From the NCBI RefSeq assembly GCF_003112535.1, contig NZ_BEWA01000003.1, positions 310,001 to 374,000 of the forward strand: a stretch of 64,000 nt of DNA, read 5' to 3'. Of the stretch, positions 50,995 to 59,929 are shown one piece after another. This DNA comes from Streptomyces rishiriensis (GTDB lineage Bacteria > Actinomycetota > Actinomycetes > Streptomycetales > Streptomycetaceae). Position 1 is the stretch's first letter, and each line of letters opens with the position of its first letter. The notes under the pieces are model-generated. The model saw only the letters and a list, made by a program, of their open reading frames with translations, made no database searches and was not told the DNA's origin. The translations under genes were made by a program, and so were the position numbers.

Positions 50995-52320
50995 GTGCGT
51001 ACACAGTCATGTCATGCACGCGTCATAGGAGCCCTGGTGGGATGCACCGCGCTGGTGCTGTCCGTCACCGCGACGGCCTCCGCCCAGGCCGAGTCCCGTT
51101 CCCCGTCCCGCGACCTCGGTCGGCAGGTCCTGGGCGCGAACGACGGCTGGGCCGCCTACGGGACCGGCACCACGGGCGGGGCGGCCGCCGACGCCGCCCA
51201 CGTGTACACGGTCACCACCTGGGCCGAGTTCAAGGCCGCCCTCGCCGCCGGAGGCTCCGCGCCGAAGATCGTGAAGGTGAAGGGCGTGATCGACGCCGTC
51301 GCCGAGGGATGCGACGCCTTCGCCGCGCCCGGCTACGACTTCGACGCCTATCTCGCCAAGTACGCGCCCGGGACCTGGGGCCTGGACACCGACCTGAGCG
51401 CCGAGCCCGACGACAGCCCGGAGGGGCTGCGACGCGCCTCCGCCGCCGCCCAGGACCAGGCCATCAAGGCGAACGTCCCCGCCAACACCACCATCGTCGG
51501 CGTCGGGCGCAACGCCGGCTTCAAGGGCGCCAGCCTGCAGATCAAGGCCGTCGACAACGTGATCGTCCGCAACCTGGCCTTCGAGTCGCCCATCGACTGC
51601 TTCCCGCAGTGGGATCCGACCGACGGGTCCAAGGGCAACTGGAACTCCGAGTACGACACCGCCGTCGTCTACGGCTCCACCCATGTGTGGCTGGACCACA
51701 ACACGTTCACCGACGGCTCGCACCCGGACAGCGCCGCGCCGACCTACTTCGGCATGCTCTACCAGCAGCACGACGGCGAACTGGACATCGTGCGCGGCGC
51801 CGACCTCGTCACCGCCTCCTGGAACGCCTTCACCGAGCACGACAAGACGATCCTCATCGGCAACAGCGACAGCGAGTCGACGGCGGCCGGGGACCGCGGG
51901 CACCTGAGGGCGACCTTCCACCACAACCTGTTCTCCGGCCTCGTCGAGCGCGCCCCCCGCGTCCGCTTCGGGCAGGTCGACTCCTACAACAACCACTTCG
52001 TCGCCGACGGCGGCTACTCCTACAGCTTCGGCATCGGCAAGGAGTCCCGACTGGTCGCCGAGCACAACGCGTTCACGCTCCCGCAGGGGATCAGCGCGGC
52101 CAAGGTGCTCAAGCGGTGGAACGTCTCGCCGCTGACCGCCGCCGACAACTACGTCAACGGCGTGCAGACCGACCTGATCGCCGTGCACAACGCCGAGATC
52201 CCGGCCGAGACCCTTCAGTCCGACGCCGGATGGACGCCCACCCTGCGCACCGGGATCGACCCGGCGAAGGCGGTCCCCCGGATCGTCGACTGCGGAGCGG
52301 GCGCCGGCCGCCTCGGCTGA
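50995..52320 (+). CDS. secreted pectate lyase, PL1 family
   Basis: Protein of 441 residues with a Sec signal (about 1-33, ending ASAQAES). The parallel beta-helix has EYDTAVVYGSTHVWLDHNTF (the WxDH motif) and LVERAPRVRFGQVDSYNNHF, which contains the catalytic Arg. It cleaves de-esterified homogalacturonan by calcium-dependent beta-elimination. GTG 50995 has AGAGGAGA 8 nt upstream. A strong terminator follows, so it may be monocistronic. Confidence 0.94.
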   Translation: MRTQSCHARVIGALVGCTALVLSVTATASAQAESRSPSRDLGRQVLGANDGWAAYGTGTTGGAAADAAHVYTVTTWAEFKAALAAGGSAPKIVKVKGVIDAVAEGCDAFAAPGYDFDAYLAKYAPGTWGLDTDLSAEPDDSPEGLRRASAAAQDQAIKANVPANTTIVGVGRNAGFKGASLQIKAVDNVIVRNLAFESPIDCFPQWDPTDGSKGNWNSEYDTAVVYGSTHVWLDHNTFTDGSHPDSAAPTYFGMLYQQHDGELDIVRGADLVTASWNAFTEHDKTILIGNSDSESTAAGDRGHLRATFHHNLFSGLVERAPRVRFGQVDSYNNHFVADGGYSYSFGIGKESRLVAEHNAFTLPQGISAAKVLKRWNVSPLTAADNYVNGVQTDLIAVHNAEIPAETLQSDAGWTPTLRTGIDPAKAVPRIVDCGAGAGRLG

Positions 52321-52329
52321 CCGTACGAC

Positions 52330-52357
52330 GGCCGGGGCGGCGCCCACCGCCCCGGCC
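52330..52357 (+). terminator. hairpin terminator after pectate lyase
   Basis: Perfect 11-bp stem GGCCGGGGCGG/CCGCCCCGGCC (52330-52340, 52347-52357) with loop CGCCCA, 9 nt after the stop. Confidence 0.85.
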
Positions 52358-52461
52358 CCTGCCCGCGCGCCCCTCCCCGCCCGCACTCATCCCCGCCCGC
52401 ACTCCGCCCGCGCCCTTCCCGCGCCGGCGCACCGCCCGCCGTACCGCGAAGGAGCACCCGC

Positions 52462-53592
52462 ATGCCCTCGCCCCACCCCCGACGTCCCCTGTCCAGAAGG
52501 CAATTCCTCGCCGCGAGCGCCGGCACGGCCGCCGCGCTCGGCCTGACCGCGTCGCCCGCGCGTGCCGCAGCCGGTCCGCGCCCGTTCGGCCGCCACGGCT
52601 CCCCGGCCGCCCGCCGCACGCCCCGCACCCTGTACGTCGACCCGCTCGGCCGGGGCGACCACACCACCGTCCGGGACGCCGTCGCAGCCGCCGCCGGCAG
52701 CGGCTGGACCCTGGTCCTCGCACCCGGCTCCTACCGGGAGACGGTCGTCCTCGACGCCACTCGCACCGACGCCACCTGGATCGGCGCGTCCGAGGACCCG
52801 CGTGACGTCGTGATCGTCTACGACAACGCGGCCGGCACCCCCAAGCCCGGAGGCGGCGTCCTCGGCACCACCGGCTCGGCCACCACGACCCTGCAGGCCG
52901 ACGGCTTCACCGCCCGCTGGATCACCTTCGCCAATGACTGGCTGCGCGCCGACCACCCCGACGTCACCGGCACCCAGGCCGTCGCCGTCAAGGTCCAGGG
53001 AGACCGCTGCGCCTTCCACCACTGCCGCTTCCTCGGCCACCAGGACACCCTGTACGCCGACTCCCTCGCCCTCACCGCCTTCGCCCGCCAGTACTACGCG
53101 CACTGTGATGCCGAGGGGGACGTCGACTTCGTCTTCGGCCGGGCCACGGCCGTCTACGAGCACTGCCACTTCCGCACCCTGAACCGTACCGACCTGACCG
53201 CCGCCCCCTACGGCTTCGTCTTCGCCCCCTCGACGGCCGGCGCGAACCCGCACGGGTACCTGGTCGTCCACAGCCGGATCAGCAGTGAGGCGCCGGACGC
53301 GTCCTACAAGCTGGCCCGCCCCTGGGTGCCCAGCTCCGACACCACCGCCCGCCCGAGCCTCGTCGTCCGCGACACCCGTCTGGACGCCGGAATCGACGCG
53401 GTCGCGCCCTACACGAACATGTCGGCCTCCTTCCCCTGGCAGAGCCAGCGGTTCGCCGAGTACCGCAACAGCGGGCCCGGAGCGCGGATCACCGTCTCCG
53501 AGAACCGTCCCCAACTCACCGCCGAACAGGCGCGATCGGCTTCCCGTGCGGCCTACCTCGGCGACTGGGAGCCCTGGCGGGGGGAGTGCTGA
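52462..53592 (+). CDS. secreted pectin methylesterase (CE8), copy 1
   Basis: Protein of 376 residues. A Tat signal is seen in LSRRQFLAASAGTAAALGL (about 10-28). CE8 motifs: GTQAVAVKVQGDRCAFHHC, FLGHQDTLYADS, and AEGDVDFVFGRATAVYEHC with the nucleophile Asp; the later RPW motif is LARPWVPS. It removes methyl esters from homogalacturonan so that pectate lyases can act. AAGGAG lies upstream of the ATG. The next gene is a paralogue starting 1 bp after its stop, so the two are co-transcribed and probably arose by duplication. Confidence 0.93.
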   Translation: MPSPHPRRPLSRRQFLAASAGTAAALGLTASPARAAAGPRPFGRHGSPAARRTPRTLYVDPLGRGDHTTVRDAVAAAAGSGWTLVLAPGSYRETVVLDATRTDATWIGASEDPRDVVIVYDNAAGTPKPGGGVLGTTGSATTTLQADGFTARWITFANDWLRADHPDVTGTQAVAVKVQGDRCAFHHCRFLGHQDTLYADSLALTAFARQYYAHCDAEGDVDFVFGRATAVYEHCHFRTLNRTDLTAAPYGFVFAPSTAGANPHGYLVVHSRISSEAPDASYKLARPWVPSSDTTARPSLVVRDTRLDAGIDAVAPYTNMSASFPWQSQRFAEYRNSGPGARITVSENRPQLTAEQARSASRAAYLGDWEPWRGEC

Positions 53593-53593
53593 G

Positions 53594-54682
53594 ATGCTGC
53601 GCCGACGCACCCTCCTCGCGGGCCTGGCGGGCGGCCTGACGGTCGCCGCCGCCGGCGCCCCCGCGCCCGCCCTCACGGGCACGGGCCGCCGTGTGCTGCA
53701 CGTCCGCCCCGGCGACTCCCTCCAGGCCGCCGTGGACGCCGTCGACGGACCCGGCCGGACGATCGTCGTGCACCCCGGCACCTACCGCGAGGTCGTCGAC
53801 GTGCCACCCGACAAGGAGGAGTTGACGATCCGCGGCGCCTCCCGCGACCCGCGCGCCGCGGTCCTCGTCTTCGACAACGCGGCCGGGACGCCGAAGCCCG
53901 ACGGGTCAGGCGCCTACGGCACGGCCGGCTCCGCCACCTTCACCTCCGCCGCGCCCGGCCTCACCGTCCGCGACCTCACCCTCGCCAACGACTGGCTGCG
54001 CGCCGACCACCCGGACATCACCGGCACCCAGGCGGTGGCTGCCCACGTCACCGGCGACCGCACGCACTTCGACCACGTCCGCCTCCTCGCCCACCAGGAC
54101 ACCCTCTTCGCGGACACCACCGCGCTGGACGCCTTCGACCGCCAGTACTTCCACCGCTGCTACATCGAGGGCGACGTCGACTTCGTCTTCGGACGCGGCC
54201 GGGCCGTCTTCGACGCCTGCCACTTCCACACCCTCCAGCGGGACGTGCCCTTCACCCCCAAGGGCATGGTCTTCGCCCCGGCCACCGCCCGGGCGAACCC
54301 CTACGGCTTCCTCGCCACGCGCGGCCGGATCACCTCCGGCGCGCAGGACGCCGCCTACAAGATCGCCAGGCCCTGGGTGCCGTCGTACGAGACGACCGCC
54401 TGGCCCTCGCTCGTCGTGCGGGACACCTGGATCGGCCCGGGGATCGACGCGGTGACCCCGTACGTCAGCATGCGCGACGCCTATCCGTGGCAGACCATGC
54501 GTTTTCGTGAGCACGCCAACTCCGGTCCGGGCGCGCTCGTTCCGGTGCCGGAGAACCGGCCGCAGCTGACCGCCGCGGAGGCGGCGGCGCACACCCGGCG
54601 CACGTATCTGGGGGACTGGCGGCCGTATGAGCGCTGCGCACCGCCCGGCGGTCCCGTCACGCCGAGGAACGGTCGCCCCTGA
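53594..54682 (+). CDS. secreted pectin methylesterase (CE8), copy 2
   Basis: Protein of 362 residues, paralogue of the preceding gene: they share ANDWLRADHPD(V/I)TGTQAV and the DNAAGTPKP region. The signal sequence starts MLRRRTLLAGLAGGLTVAA. Motifs: LLAHQDTLFADT, IEGDVDFVFGRGRAVFDAC and IARPWVPSYETT. The GHQD Gly is Ala here (LLAHQD), a small change next to a catalytic-site residue. ATG 53594 lies within the intergenic overlap, with GGGGGAG about 9 nt before. Confidence 0.92.
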   Translation: MLRRRTLLAGLAGGLTVAAAGAPAPALTGTGRRVLHVRPGDSLQAAVDAVDGPGRTIVVHPGTYREVVDVPPDKEELTIRGASRDPRAAVLVFDNAAGTPKPDGSGAYGTAGSATFTSAAPGLTVRDLTLANDWLRADHPDITGTQAVAAHVTGDRTHFDHVRLLAHQDTLFADTTALDAFDRQYFHRCYIEGDVDFVFGRGRAVFDACHFHTLQRDVPFTPKGMVFAPATARANPYGFLATRGRITSGAQDAAYKIARPWVPSYETTAWPSLVVRDTWIGPGIDAVTPYVSMRDAYPWQTMRFREHANSGPGALVPVPENRPQLTAAEAAAHTRRTYLGDWRPYERCAPPGGPVTPRNGRP

Positions 54683-54739
54683 ACCCCTCTCCCCACTTCT
54701 CCCCCCACCCCTCCCGAACGACGAAAGGACCCCCACTCC

Positions 54740-55855
54740 ATGTCCCGTCGTACCGCTCTCACAGCCCTCGCGGCCCTGTCCCTGAGCGCCGGACTCGCCG
54801 TCGTCCCGCCCACCCCGGCCCAGGCCGCCACGGTCGTGGTCAGCAACTCCACCGCCCTGTCCAACGCCGTCAAGAACGCCACCGCGGGCACCGTCATCCA
54901 GGTCCGCGGCGGCACCTACTACCCGACGGCCACGCTCCAGTCCACGGCCGACGGGACCTCCTCCGCGCCGGTCACCCTCACCGCGTACGGCTCGGAGACC
55001 GTGAAGATCGACGGCTCGTCGCTGCCCGCCGGCGCCTGGATCTTCAAACTGACCGCCGACTACTGGAACGTCTCCGACATCACCTTCCAGAACTCCCCGG
55101 ACAGCGCGGTCGTCTGCCAGTCCTGCACCGGAACCGTCTGGAACGACATCAAGACCATCGACGGCGGCGACTCCGGCTTCACCCTCACCGGCGACGGCAC
55201 GGTGAACAACACCGTCAGGAACATCGACTCCTACGGCAACTACGACGCCGCGAACCACGGCGAGAACGCCGACGGGATCGCCGTGAAGTTCGGCTCCGGC
55301 GCCGGCAACCTCATCACCGGGGCCCGTCTCTACAACAACGCGGACGACGGGATCGACTTCTGGTCCTTCTCCTCGCCCGTCACCGTCGAACACACCTGGT
55401 CCTTCGGCAACGGCGTCAACCGCTGGTCCGACCCGGCCTTCGCGGGCGACGGCAACGGCTACAAGCTGGGCGGCGACGGCGAGGTCGTCGCGCACGTCGT
55501 CAACAACTCGGCCGCCTGGGGCAACGCCGGAAACGGCTTCACGGAGAACTCCAACACCGGCGCCCTGGTCCTCAACCGCACCACGGCCTACGCCAACGGC
55601 AAGTGGGGCTACTACTTCGCCACCAGTGCCGCGAGGCTCGGCAAGAACCTCGCCGTGAGCAACGGTGGCGGCTCGGTCAGCAAGGGCTCGAAGGTCACCT
55701 CGTCCGGCAACAACTGGGACTCCGGCGTGTCGACGCCCGCCTTCAGGTCGACGGACGCGAGCAGCGCCTACAACGCCCGCGGCGCCGGCGGGACTCTGCC
55801 GGCGACCACGTTCCTGACCACCGGGTCGACGACCATCGGCGCCACCATGAACTGA
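54740..55855 (+). CDS. secreted right-handed beta-helix pectate lyase, PL9-like
   Basis: Protein of 371 residues with a Sec/Tat-like signal (MSRRTALTALAALSLSAGLA, cleavage after AQAA). Ten-rung beta-helix character: VVSNSTALSNAVKNATAG, VIQVRGGTYYPTATLQ, and ENADGIAVKFGSGAGNLITG then NNADDGIDFWSFSSPVTVEH, which hold the calcium-binding Asp cluster, followed by GNGYKLGGDGEVVAHVVNNS with the probable catalytic Lys. This matches family 9 lyases such as Pel9A. GAAAGGA lies upstream of the ATG. Confidence 0.9.
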   Translation: MSRRTALTALAALSLSAGLAVVPPTPAQAATVVVSNSTALSNAVKNATAGTVIQVRGGTYYPTATLQSTADGTSSAPVTLTAYGSETVKIDGSSLPAGAWIFKLTADYWNVSDITFQNSPDSAVVCQSCTGTVWNDIKTIDGGDSGFTLTGDGTVNNTVRNIDSYGNYDAANHGENADGIAVKFGSGAGNLITGARLYNNADDGIDFWSFSSPVTVEHTWSFGNGVNRWSDPAFAGDGNGYKLGGDGEVVAHVVNNSAAWGNAGNGFTENSNTGALVLNRTTAYANGKWGYYFATSAARLGKNLAVSNGGGSVSKGSKVTSSGNNWDSGVSTPAFRSTDASSAYNARGAGGTLPATTFLTTGSTTIGATMN

Positions 55856-55911
55856 ACCCGCCGGGGCGCTTGACCCGTTTTTTGCCCGACGGGTCTCGCG
55901 CCGACGGGGGT

Positions 55912-55925
55912 GACGCGCGTAGAAA
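55912..55925 (+). promoter_or_regulatory. GACGCGCGTAGAAA motif before acid phosphatase gene
   Basis: Exact copy of the 14-mer that forms the inverted repeat at the nuclease promoter (24933-24984), in the same orientation to the gene as the proximal arm there. It ends 8 nt before the ATG at 55934. Confidence 0.65.
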
Positions 55926-55933
55926 CCTCTGTC

Positions 55934-56731
55934 ATGCATAAGTCACTGCGCATCGCGGCCGTAGCCGCAGCCTGTGCCGTCGCCGGCGCCGCCCTGTACG
56001 GCGCCGGCGCGGCGACGGCCGGCCAGTCCACGGCCGACTCCACCCACGAGCCTTACAACATCGGGTTGTTGGTGAAGGACATCGACACCTACTACGGCAC
56101 CGCGCCGGACGCGAACGGCGTGTACCAGGCCTCGCCGACCAGCCCGTACGCCCAGGACCTCGCGAGCATCGACAAGGCCGCGAGGAAGTACATCGACAAG
56201 GCGGCGCGCAAGGCGGTCCGCAAGGGCGAGAAGCCCGCGGTCGTCTTCGACGTCGACGACACGCTGCTGCTCAGCCTCGACTACGAGAAGCGGTACAACT
56301 ACACCTACAACTCCGCCACTTGGGCGGCATACGTGAACAAGGCCGACCGCCCGGCCGTGTTCGGCAGCCCCGAACTCGTGCGGTACGCCCAGAAGAAGGG
56401 GGTCGAGGTCTTCTACAACTCGGGCCTCGCCGAGGCGCAGCGCTCCGCCGCCGTCGAGAACCTGAAGAAGGTCGGCGCCGACGTCAACCTCGACGCCGGC
56501 CACATGTTCCTGAAGAACGCGGCCGCGCCGCCGTCCTACCTGAGCGCCTGCGCCACCCCGGGCGCCTGGACCTGCACGACCGTCCAGTACAAGTCCGGCA
56601 CCCGCAAGCACATCGAGGACGACCTCGGGTACGAGATCATCGCCGACTTCGGCGACCAGTACTCCGACCTCGACGGCGGCTACGCCGACCGCACGTACAA
56701 GCTGCCGAACCCGACGTACTTCGTCGGCTGA
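55934..56731 (+). CDS. secreted HAD-family acid phosphatase (class B / lipoprotein e(P4)-like)
   Basis: Protein of 265 residues with a Sec signal (about 1-30, AVAGAALYGAGAATAG). HAD motif I is D106-V-D108-D-T110 (VVFDVDDTLLLSLDYEKRY), motif II YNSGLAEAQRS, and the last acidic motif is IIADFGDQYSDLDGG. Related enzymes release phosphate from nucleotides outside the cell. ATG 55934 lacks a ribosome site; an in-frame GTG at 55910 has a G-rich stretch before it and would put the shared 14-mer inside the coding region. A terminator follows. Confidence 0.88.
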   Translation: MHKSLRIAAVAAACAVAGAALYGAGAATAGQSTADSTHEPYNIGLLVKDIDTYYGTAPDANGVYQASPTSPYAQDLASIDKAARKYIDKAARKAVRKGEKPAVVFDVDDTLLLSLDYEKRYNYTYNSATWAAYVNKADRPAVFGSPELVRYAQKKGVEVFYNSGLAEAQRSAAVENLKKVGADVNLDAGHMFLKNAAAPPSYLSACATPGAWTCTTVQYKSGTRKHIEDDLGYEIIADFGDQYSDLDGGYADRTYKLPNPTYFVG

Positions 56732-56738
56732 GACCGGC

Positions 56739-56766
56739 GTGCGGGGGACCGGTCCGTCCCCCGCAC
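56739..56766. terminator. bidirectional terminator
   Basis: Perfect 11-bp stem GTGCGGGGGAC/GTCCCCCGCAC (56739-56749, 56756-56766) with loop CGGTCC, between the convergent phosphatase and membrane-protein genes. Confidence 0.85.
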
Positions 56767-56773
56767 CGCTCGC

Positions 56774-57640
56774 TCAGCGCCCGTCGTCCCGGGAGGCGAA
56801 GCCACCGCCCACGGAGCTCTGCCGGCCCTCCGACAGACCCGAGATCGCGTAGGCGTCGTTCCTGGCGTCCCGGCCGCCGCGGCCGTGGTTGTACTGCCCG
56901 GCGAACACCCACGCGCCCTCGGGGACCGTCCGGCCCTCCTTGAGCACCCAGGTGTAGACGAGGAAGCCGTCCTGCTCGGCCACCGTGAGCGTGAAGTCGT
57001 CCTCGGGCAGCGAACGCCAGGCCCCCGTCGAGGAGACGCCCCCGGTCTGCGCCACCTTCAACTGCACCGTGAGGCGTGTGAGCTGCTCGGACGTCTTGAG
57101 CGTGACGTCGCTCTGCGCCCAGAAGTCGTTGCTGTGCGGGTCGACCGAGCCGTCCGACCACAGCGGGCCGTCCTGGGTGTGCTCGGCCGCCGGCAACAGG
57201 GTGGCCGCGGGCGCGGAGGGCGTCGCCCCGGCGCTCTCCGACGGCCGGGCGCTGGGCTTCGCCGGGTGGTGCGCGCCGCCCCCGGAGCCCGGCGTGGCCC
57301 CGGGCGAGGCGGGCGGACGGCTCGTGGCGTCCGGGGATCCGACCGGCGGTGAGGAGACGGAGACCGTCTGCTGCGCCGGAGCGTCGCCCTTCACGGCGGA
57401 CGCCACCGCGTAACCGCCGACCGCGAGCATGCCCGCGACCGCGGCCGTGGCCCCCACGATCCGCGTCCAGCCCCACAGGGGCGGCCGGGTCGCCCGGTGG
57501 TCGGCCCGCCGGCCCTGGCCCTGTGCCGCCATCCCGCGCTCGACCCGCGCCAGGATGCGCGCCCGGTCGGGCTCGTGCGCCTCGGCCGCTCCGTGCAGCC
57601 GGGCGCGCAGCTCGTCGTGCACGTCCCGCTGCATCGTCAT
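56774..57640 (-). CDS. membrane protein co-encoded with ECF sigma factor, possible anti-sigma factor
   Basis: Protein of 288 residues: a cytoplasmic N-terminus (VHDELRARLHGAAEAHEPDR), one transmembrane helix (about 60-80, IVGATAAVAGMLAVGGYAVA), a long Pro/Ser/Ala linker (about 95-145) and an extracellular beta-rich domain (about 150-288, DVTLKTSEQLTRLTVQLKVA). It has no zinc-binding HxxxCxxC motif. The ATG overlaps the sigma gene stop by 4 nt, which is typical of sigma/anti-sigma pairs. The outer domain resembles carbohydrate-binding-like extracellular domains only in a general way. Confidence 0.78.
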   Translation of the reverse strand: MTMQRDVHDELRARLHGAAEAHEPDRARILARVERGMAAQGQGRRADHRATRPPLWGWTRIVGATAAVAGMLAVGGYAVASAVKGDAPAQQTVSVSSPPVGSPDATSRPPASPGATPGSGGGAHHPAKPSARPSESAGATPSAPAATLLPAAEHTQDGPLWSDGSVDPHSNDFWAQSDVTLKTSEQLTRLTVQLKVAQTGGVSSTGAWRSLPEDDFTLTVAEQDGFLVYTWVLKEGRTVPEGAWVFAGQYNHGRGGRDARNDAYAISGLSEGRQSSVGGGFASRDDGR

Positions 57641-58206
57641 CGGTCCCTTCCCGAGGCCGAGGCCTCACCGGTGCGCACCATGGCGGGCACCTTGAGCTGA
57701 GCTCCCTTGGCGCCGAGCAGTTTCTGCAGCTCGGCCATTCCCTTCGAGGTCTGGCTCTTCACCGTACCGACCGACACCCCGAGGGCGAGAGCCGTGTCCT
57801 TCTCCGAGAGGTCGAAGGCGTGCCGCAGGACCACACAGGCCCGCTTGCGGAACGGAAGTCTACGCAGCGCCGACTGCACGTCCACGACTCCGGCGACGTC
57901 CGGGTTCTCCGTCTTCTCCTCGCGCTGCGACCAGAACAGCGCGATCCTGCGGCGCTCGCGCACGGCGCTGCGGATGCGGGTGCGGGCGAGGTTGGCGACG
58001 ACGCCACGGGCGTAGGCCACCGGGTGGTCGGCCGCCCGCACCCGGTCCCAGCGGTTCCACAGCGCGAGCAGCGCGTCCGCCGCCAGGTCGTCGGCGGCGT
58101 CGGCCTCACCGGTCAGGAGATGGGCCAGGCGCGACAGCTCGGCGTAGTGGCGGTCGAAGAAGGCGTGGAACTCCACCGAGGCGGCGTCGTCGACGACTGT
58201 GCCCAC
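57637..58206 (-). CDS. ECF RNA polymerase sigma factor (SigE-family)
   Basis: Protein of 189 residues starting at GTG 58206 (VGTVVDDAASVEFHAFFDRH), with GAGG 7 nt upstream. Region 2 is HLLTGEADAADDLAADALLA with LWNRWDRV, and region 4 is KDTALALGVSVGTVKSQTSK, the DNA-binding helix-turn-helix. It should direct a small regulon and is paired with the membrane protein downstream. A TGTCAT-GTGA-ATGACA palindrome lies 30-45 bp upstream of the start. Confidence 0.92.
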   Translation of the reverse strand: MGTVVDDAASVEFHAFFDRHYAELSRLAHLLTGEADAADDLAADALLALWNRWDRVRAADHPVAYARGVVANLARTRIRSAVRERRRIALFWSQREEKTENPDVAGVVDVQSALRRLPFRKRACVVLRHAFDLSEKDTALALGVSVGTVKSQTSKGMAELQKLLGAKGAQLKVPAMVRTGEASASGRDR

Positions 58207-58235
58207 GGGTGACCTCTTCTCGATGTGCCTGTGCG

Positions 58236-58251
58236 TGTCATGTGAATGACA
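58236..58251. promoter_or_regulatory. palindrome TGTCAT-GTGA-ATGACA upstream of sigma gene
   Basis: Perfect 6-bp inverted repeat with 4-bp spacer in the 258-bp divergent gap between the sigma gene and the purine permease. Possible operator; no regulator is suggested by sequence. Nothing else stands out in the gap except the CGAGGAG ribosome site of the permease. Confidence 0.4.
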
Positions 58252-58464
58252 TGGGGATGCCCCGGGGAGGTGGTCGGGGCGAGATCGGGAAGCGTAGCAG
58301 TGGTCTACGGCCCGCTTCAGTACGGGGGTTCGAACATGATGTGACAGCTCGAACGTCCTCGGAGTCCGATTCCGTAACACGGCGAAAACCTGAGGCCGGT
58401 TCAACGAGGGAACAATCCAGCCAGCATCCGCACACCGACCGTTCAGGCCCCGAGGAGTACAGCC

Positions 58465-59916
58465 ATGTCCGAGACGAAGAAGACGGCCGCCCGGCCGGAC
58501 ACCGCGCCACCCGCGGTGAACGGCGTCGACCGGTTCTTCAAGATCTCCGAGCGGGGATCCACCGCCGGCCGGGAGATACGCGGCGGCTTCGCCACGTTCT
58601 TCACCATGGCCTACATCCTTGTCCTGAATCCCCTCATCCTGGGCAGCGCCAAGGACAAGTTCGGGCATCAGCTCGACACCGTCCAACTCACCACCGCCAC
58701 CGCCCTGGTGGCCGCCGTGATGACGATCGTCATGGGCGTCGGCGGCAATCTGCCCCTCGCGCTCGCCGCCGGGCTCGGCCTCAACGCGGTGGTCGCCTTC
58801 CAGATCGCCCCGCTGATGAGCTGGGACGACGCGATGGGCCTCATCGTGCTGGAAGGCCTGCTGATCTGCGTCCTGGTGGTGACCGGGCTGCGCGAGGCCG
58901 TGATGCACGCCATCCCGCAGTCGCTGAAGCAGGCGATCAGCGTCGGCATCGGTCTGTTCATCGCCTTCATCGGCTTCGTCGACGCCGGTTTCGTCAGCCG
59001 GATCCCCGACGCCGCGCACACGACCGTCCCCGTGCAGCTCGGCGCGACCGGCACGCTCGGCGGCTGGCCGGTTCTGGTCTTCTGCCTCGGCGTGCTGCTC
59101 ACCGTCGGGCTGCTCGCCCGCCGGGTCAAGGGCGCGATCCTGATCAGCATCGTCACGATGACGCTCCTCGCGGTGGTCATCGACTCGCTCGCCGACGTCA
59201 AGTCCTGGGGCCTGACCACGCCGTCGTGGCCCGACAGGATCGTCGACGCCCCCGACTTCGGGCTCATCGGTCACTTCAGTCTGTTCGGCGCTTTCGGCGA
59301 GACCGGCGTCGTCACGGTCGTGCTGCTGGTCTTCACCCTGATCCTGTCGGACTTCTTCGACACCATGGGCACCGTGGTCGGCATCAGCGCCGAGGCCGGG
59401 CTGCTGGACGAGAAGGGCGACGTGCCCCGCCTCGGCCGGGTCCTGCTCATCGACGGAGCGGCTGCGGTCGCGGGCGGCGCGGCCTCGTCGTCCTCCGCCA
59501 CCTCCTACATCGAGTCGGCCGCCGGTGTCGGCGAGGGCTCGCGCACCGGGTTCTCCAACCTGGTCACCGGCTCCCTGTTCGCTCTCGCCCTGTTCCTGAC
59601 GCCGGTGCTGACCATCGTCCCGCTCCAGGCGGCCGCCCCGGCCCTCGTCGCCGTCGGCTTCCTGATGATGACCCAGGTCAAGGGCATCGACTGGGAGCGG
59701 TACGAGATCGCCGTCCCGGCGTTCCTGACCATCGCCGTCATGCCCTTCACGTACTCGATCACCAACGGCATCGGCGCGGGCTTCGTCGCGTACGTCGTCA
59801 TCAAGACGGTGCTCGGCCGGGCGAAGGACGTCCACTGGCTGCTGTGGGGGGCCTCGGCGCTGTTCCTGGTGTACTTCGCGATCGACCCGATCGAGCAGGT
59901 CCTCGGAGTGAAGTGA
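58465..59916 (+). CDS. NCS2-family (AzgA-like) purine permease
   Basis: Protein of 483 residues with about 12-14 transmembrane segments. ATFFTMAYILVLNPLILG, GLGLNAVVAFQI and SDFFDTMGTVVGISAEAGLL are signatures of the guanine/hypoxanthine/adenine H+ symporters. ASSSSATSYIESAAGVGEGS is the conserved substrate-binding helix hairpin. CGAGGAG precedes the ATG. It may complement the extracellular nuclease and phosphatase by taking up released purines, though it is not linked to them in an operon. Confidence 0.93.
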   Translation: MSETKKTAARPDTAPPAVNGVDRFFKISERGSTAGREIRGGFATFFTMAYILVLNPLILGSAKDKFGHQLDTVQLTTATALVAAVMTIVMGVGGNLPLALAAGLGLNAVVAFQIAPLMSWDDAMGLIVLEGLLICVLVVTGLREAVMHAIPQSLKQAISVGIGLFIAFIGFVDAGFVSRIPDAAHTTVPVQLGATGTLGGWPVLVFCLGVLLTVGLLARRVKGAILISIVTMTLLAVVIDSLADVKSWGLTTPSWPDRIVDAPDFGLIGHFSLFGAFGETGVVTVVLLVFTLILSDFFDTMGTVVGISAEAGLLDEKGDVPRLGRVLLIDGAAAVAGGAASSSSATSYIESAAGVGEGSRTGFSNLVTGSLFALALFLTPVLTIVPLQAAAPALVAVGFLMMTQVKGIDWERYEIAVPAFLTIAVMPFTYSITNGIGAGFVAYVVIKTVLGRAKDVHWLLWGASALFLVYFAIDPIEQVLGVK

Positions 59917-59929
59917 CCTGACCGACGGG

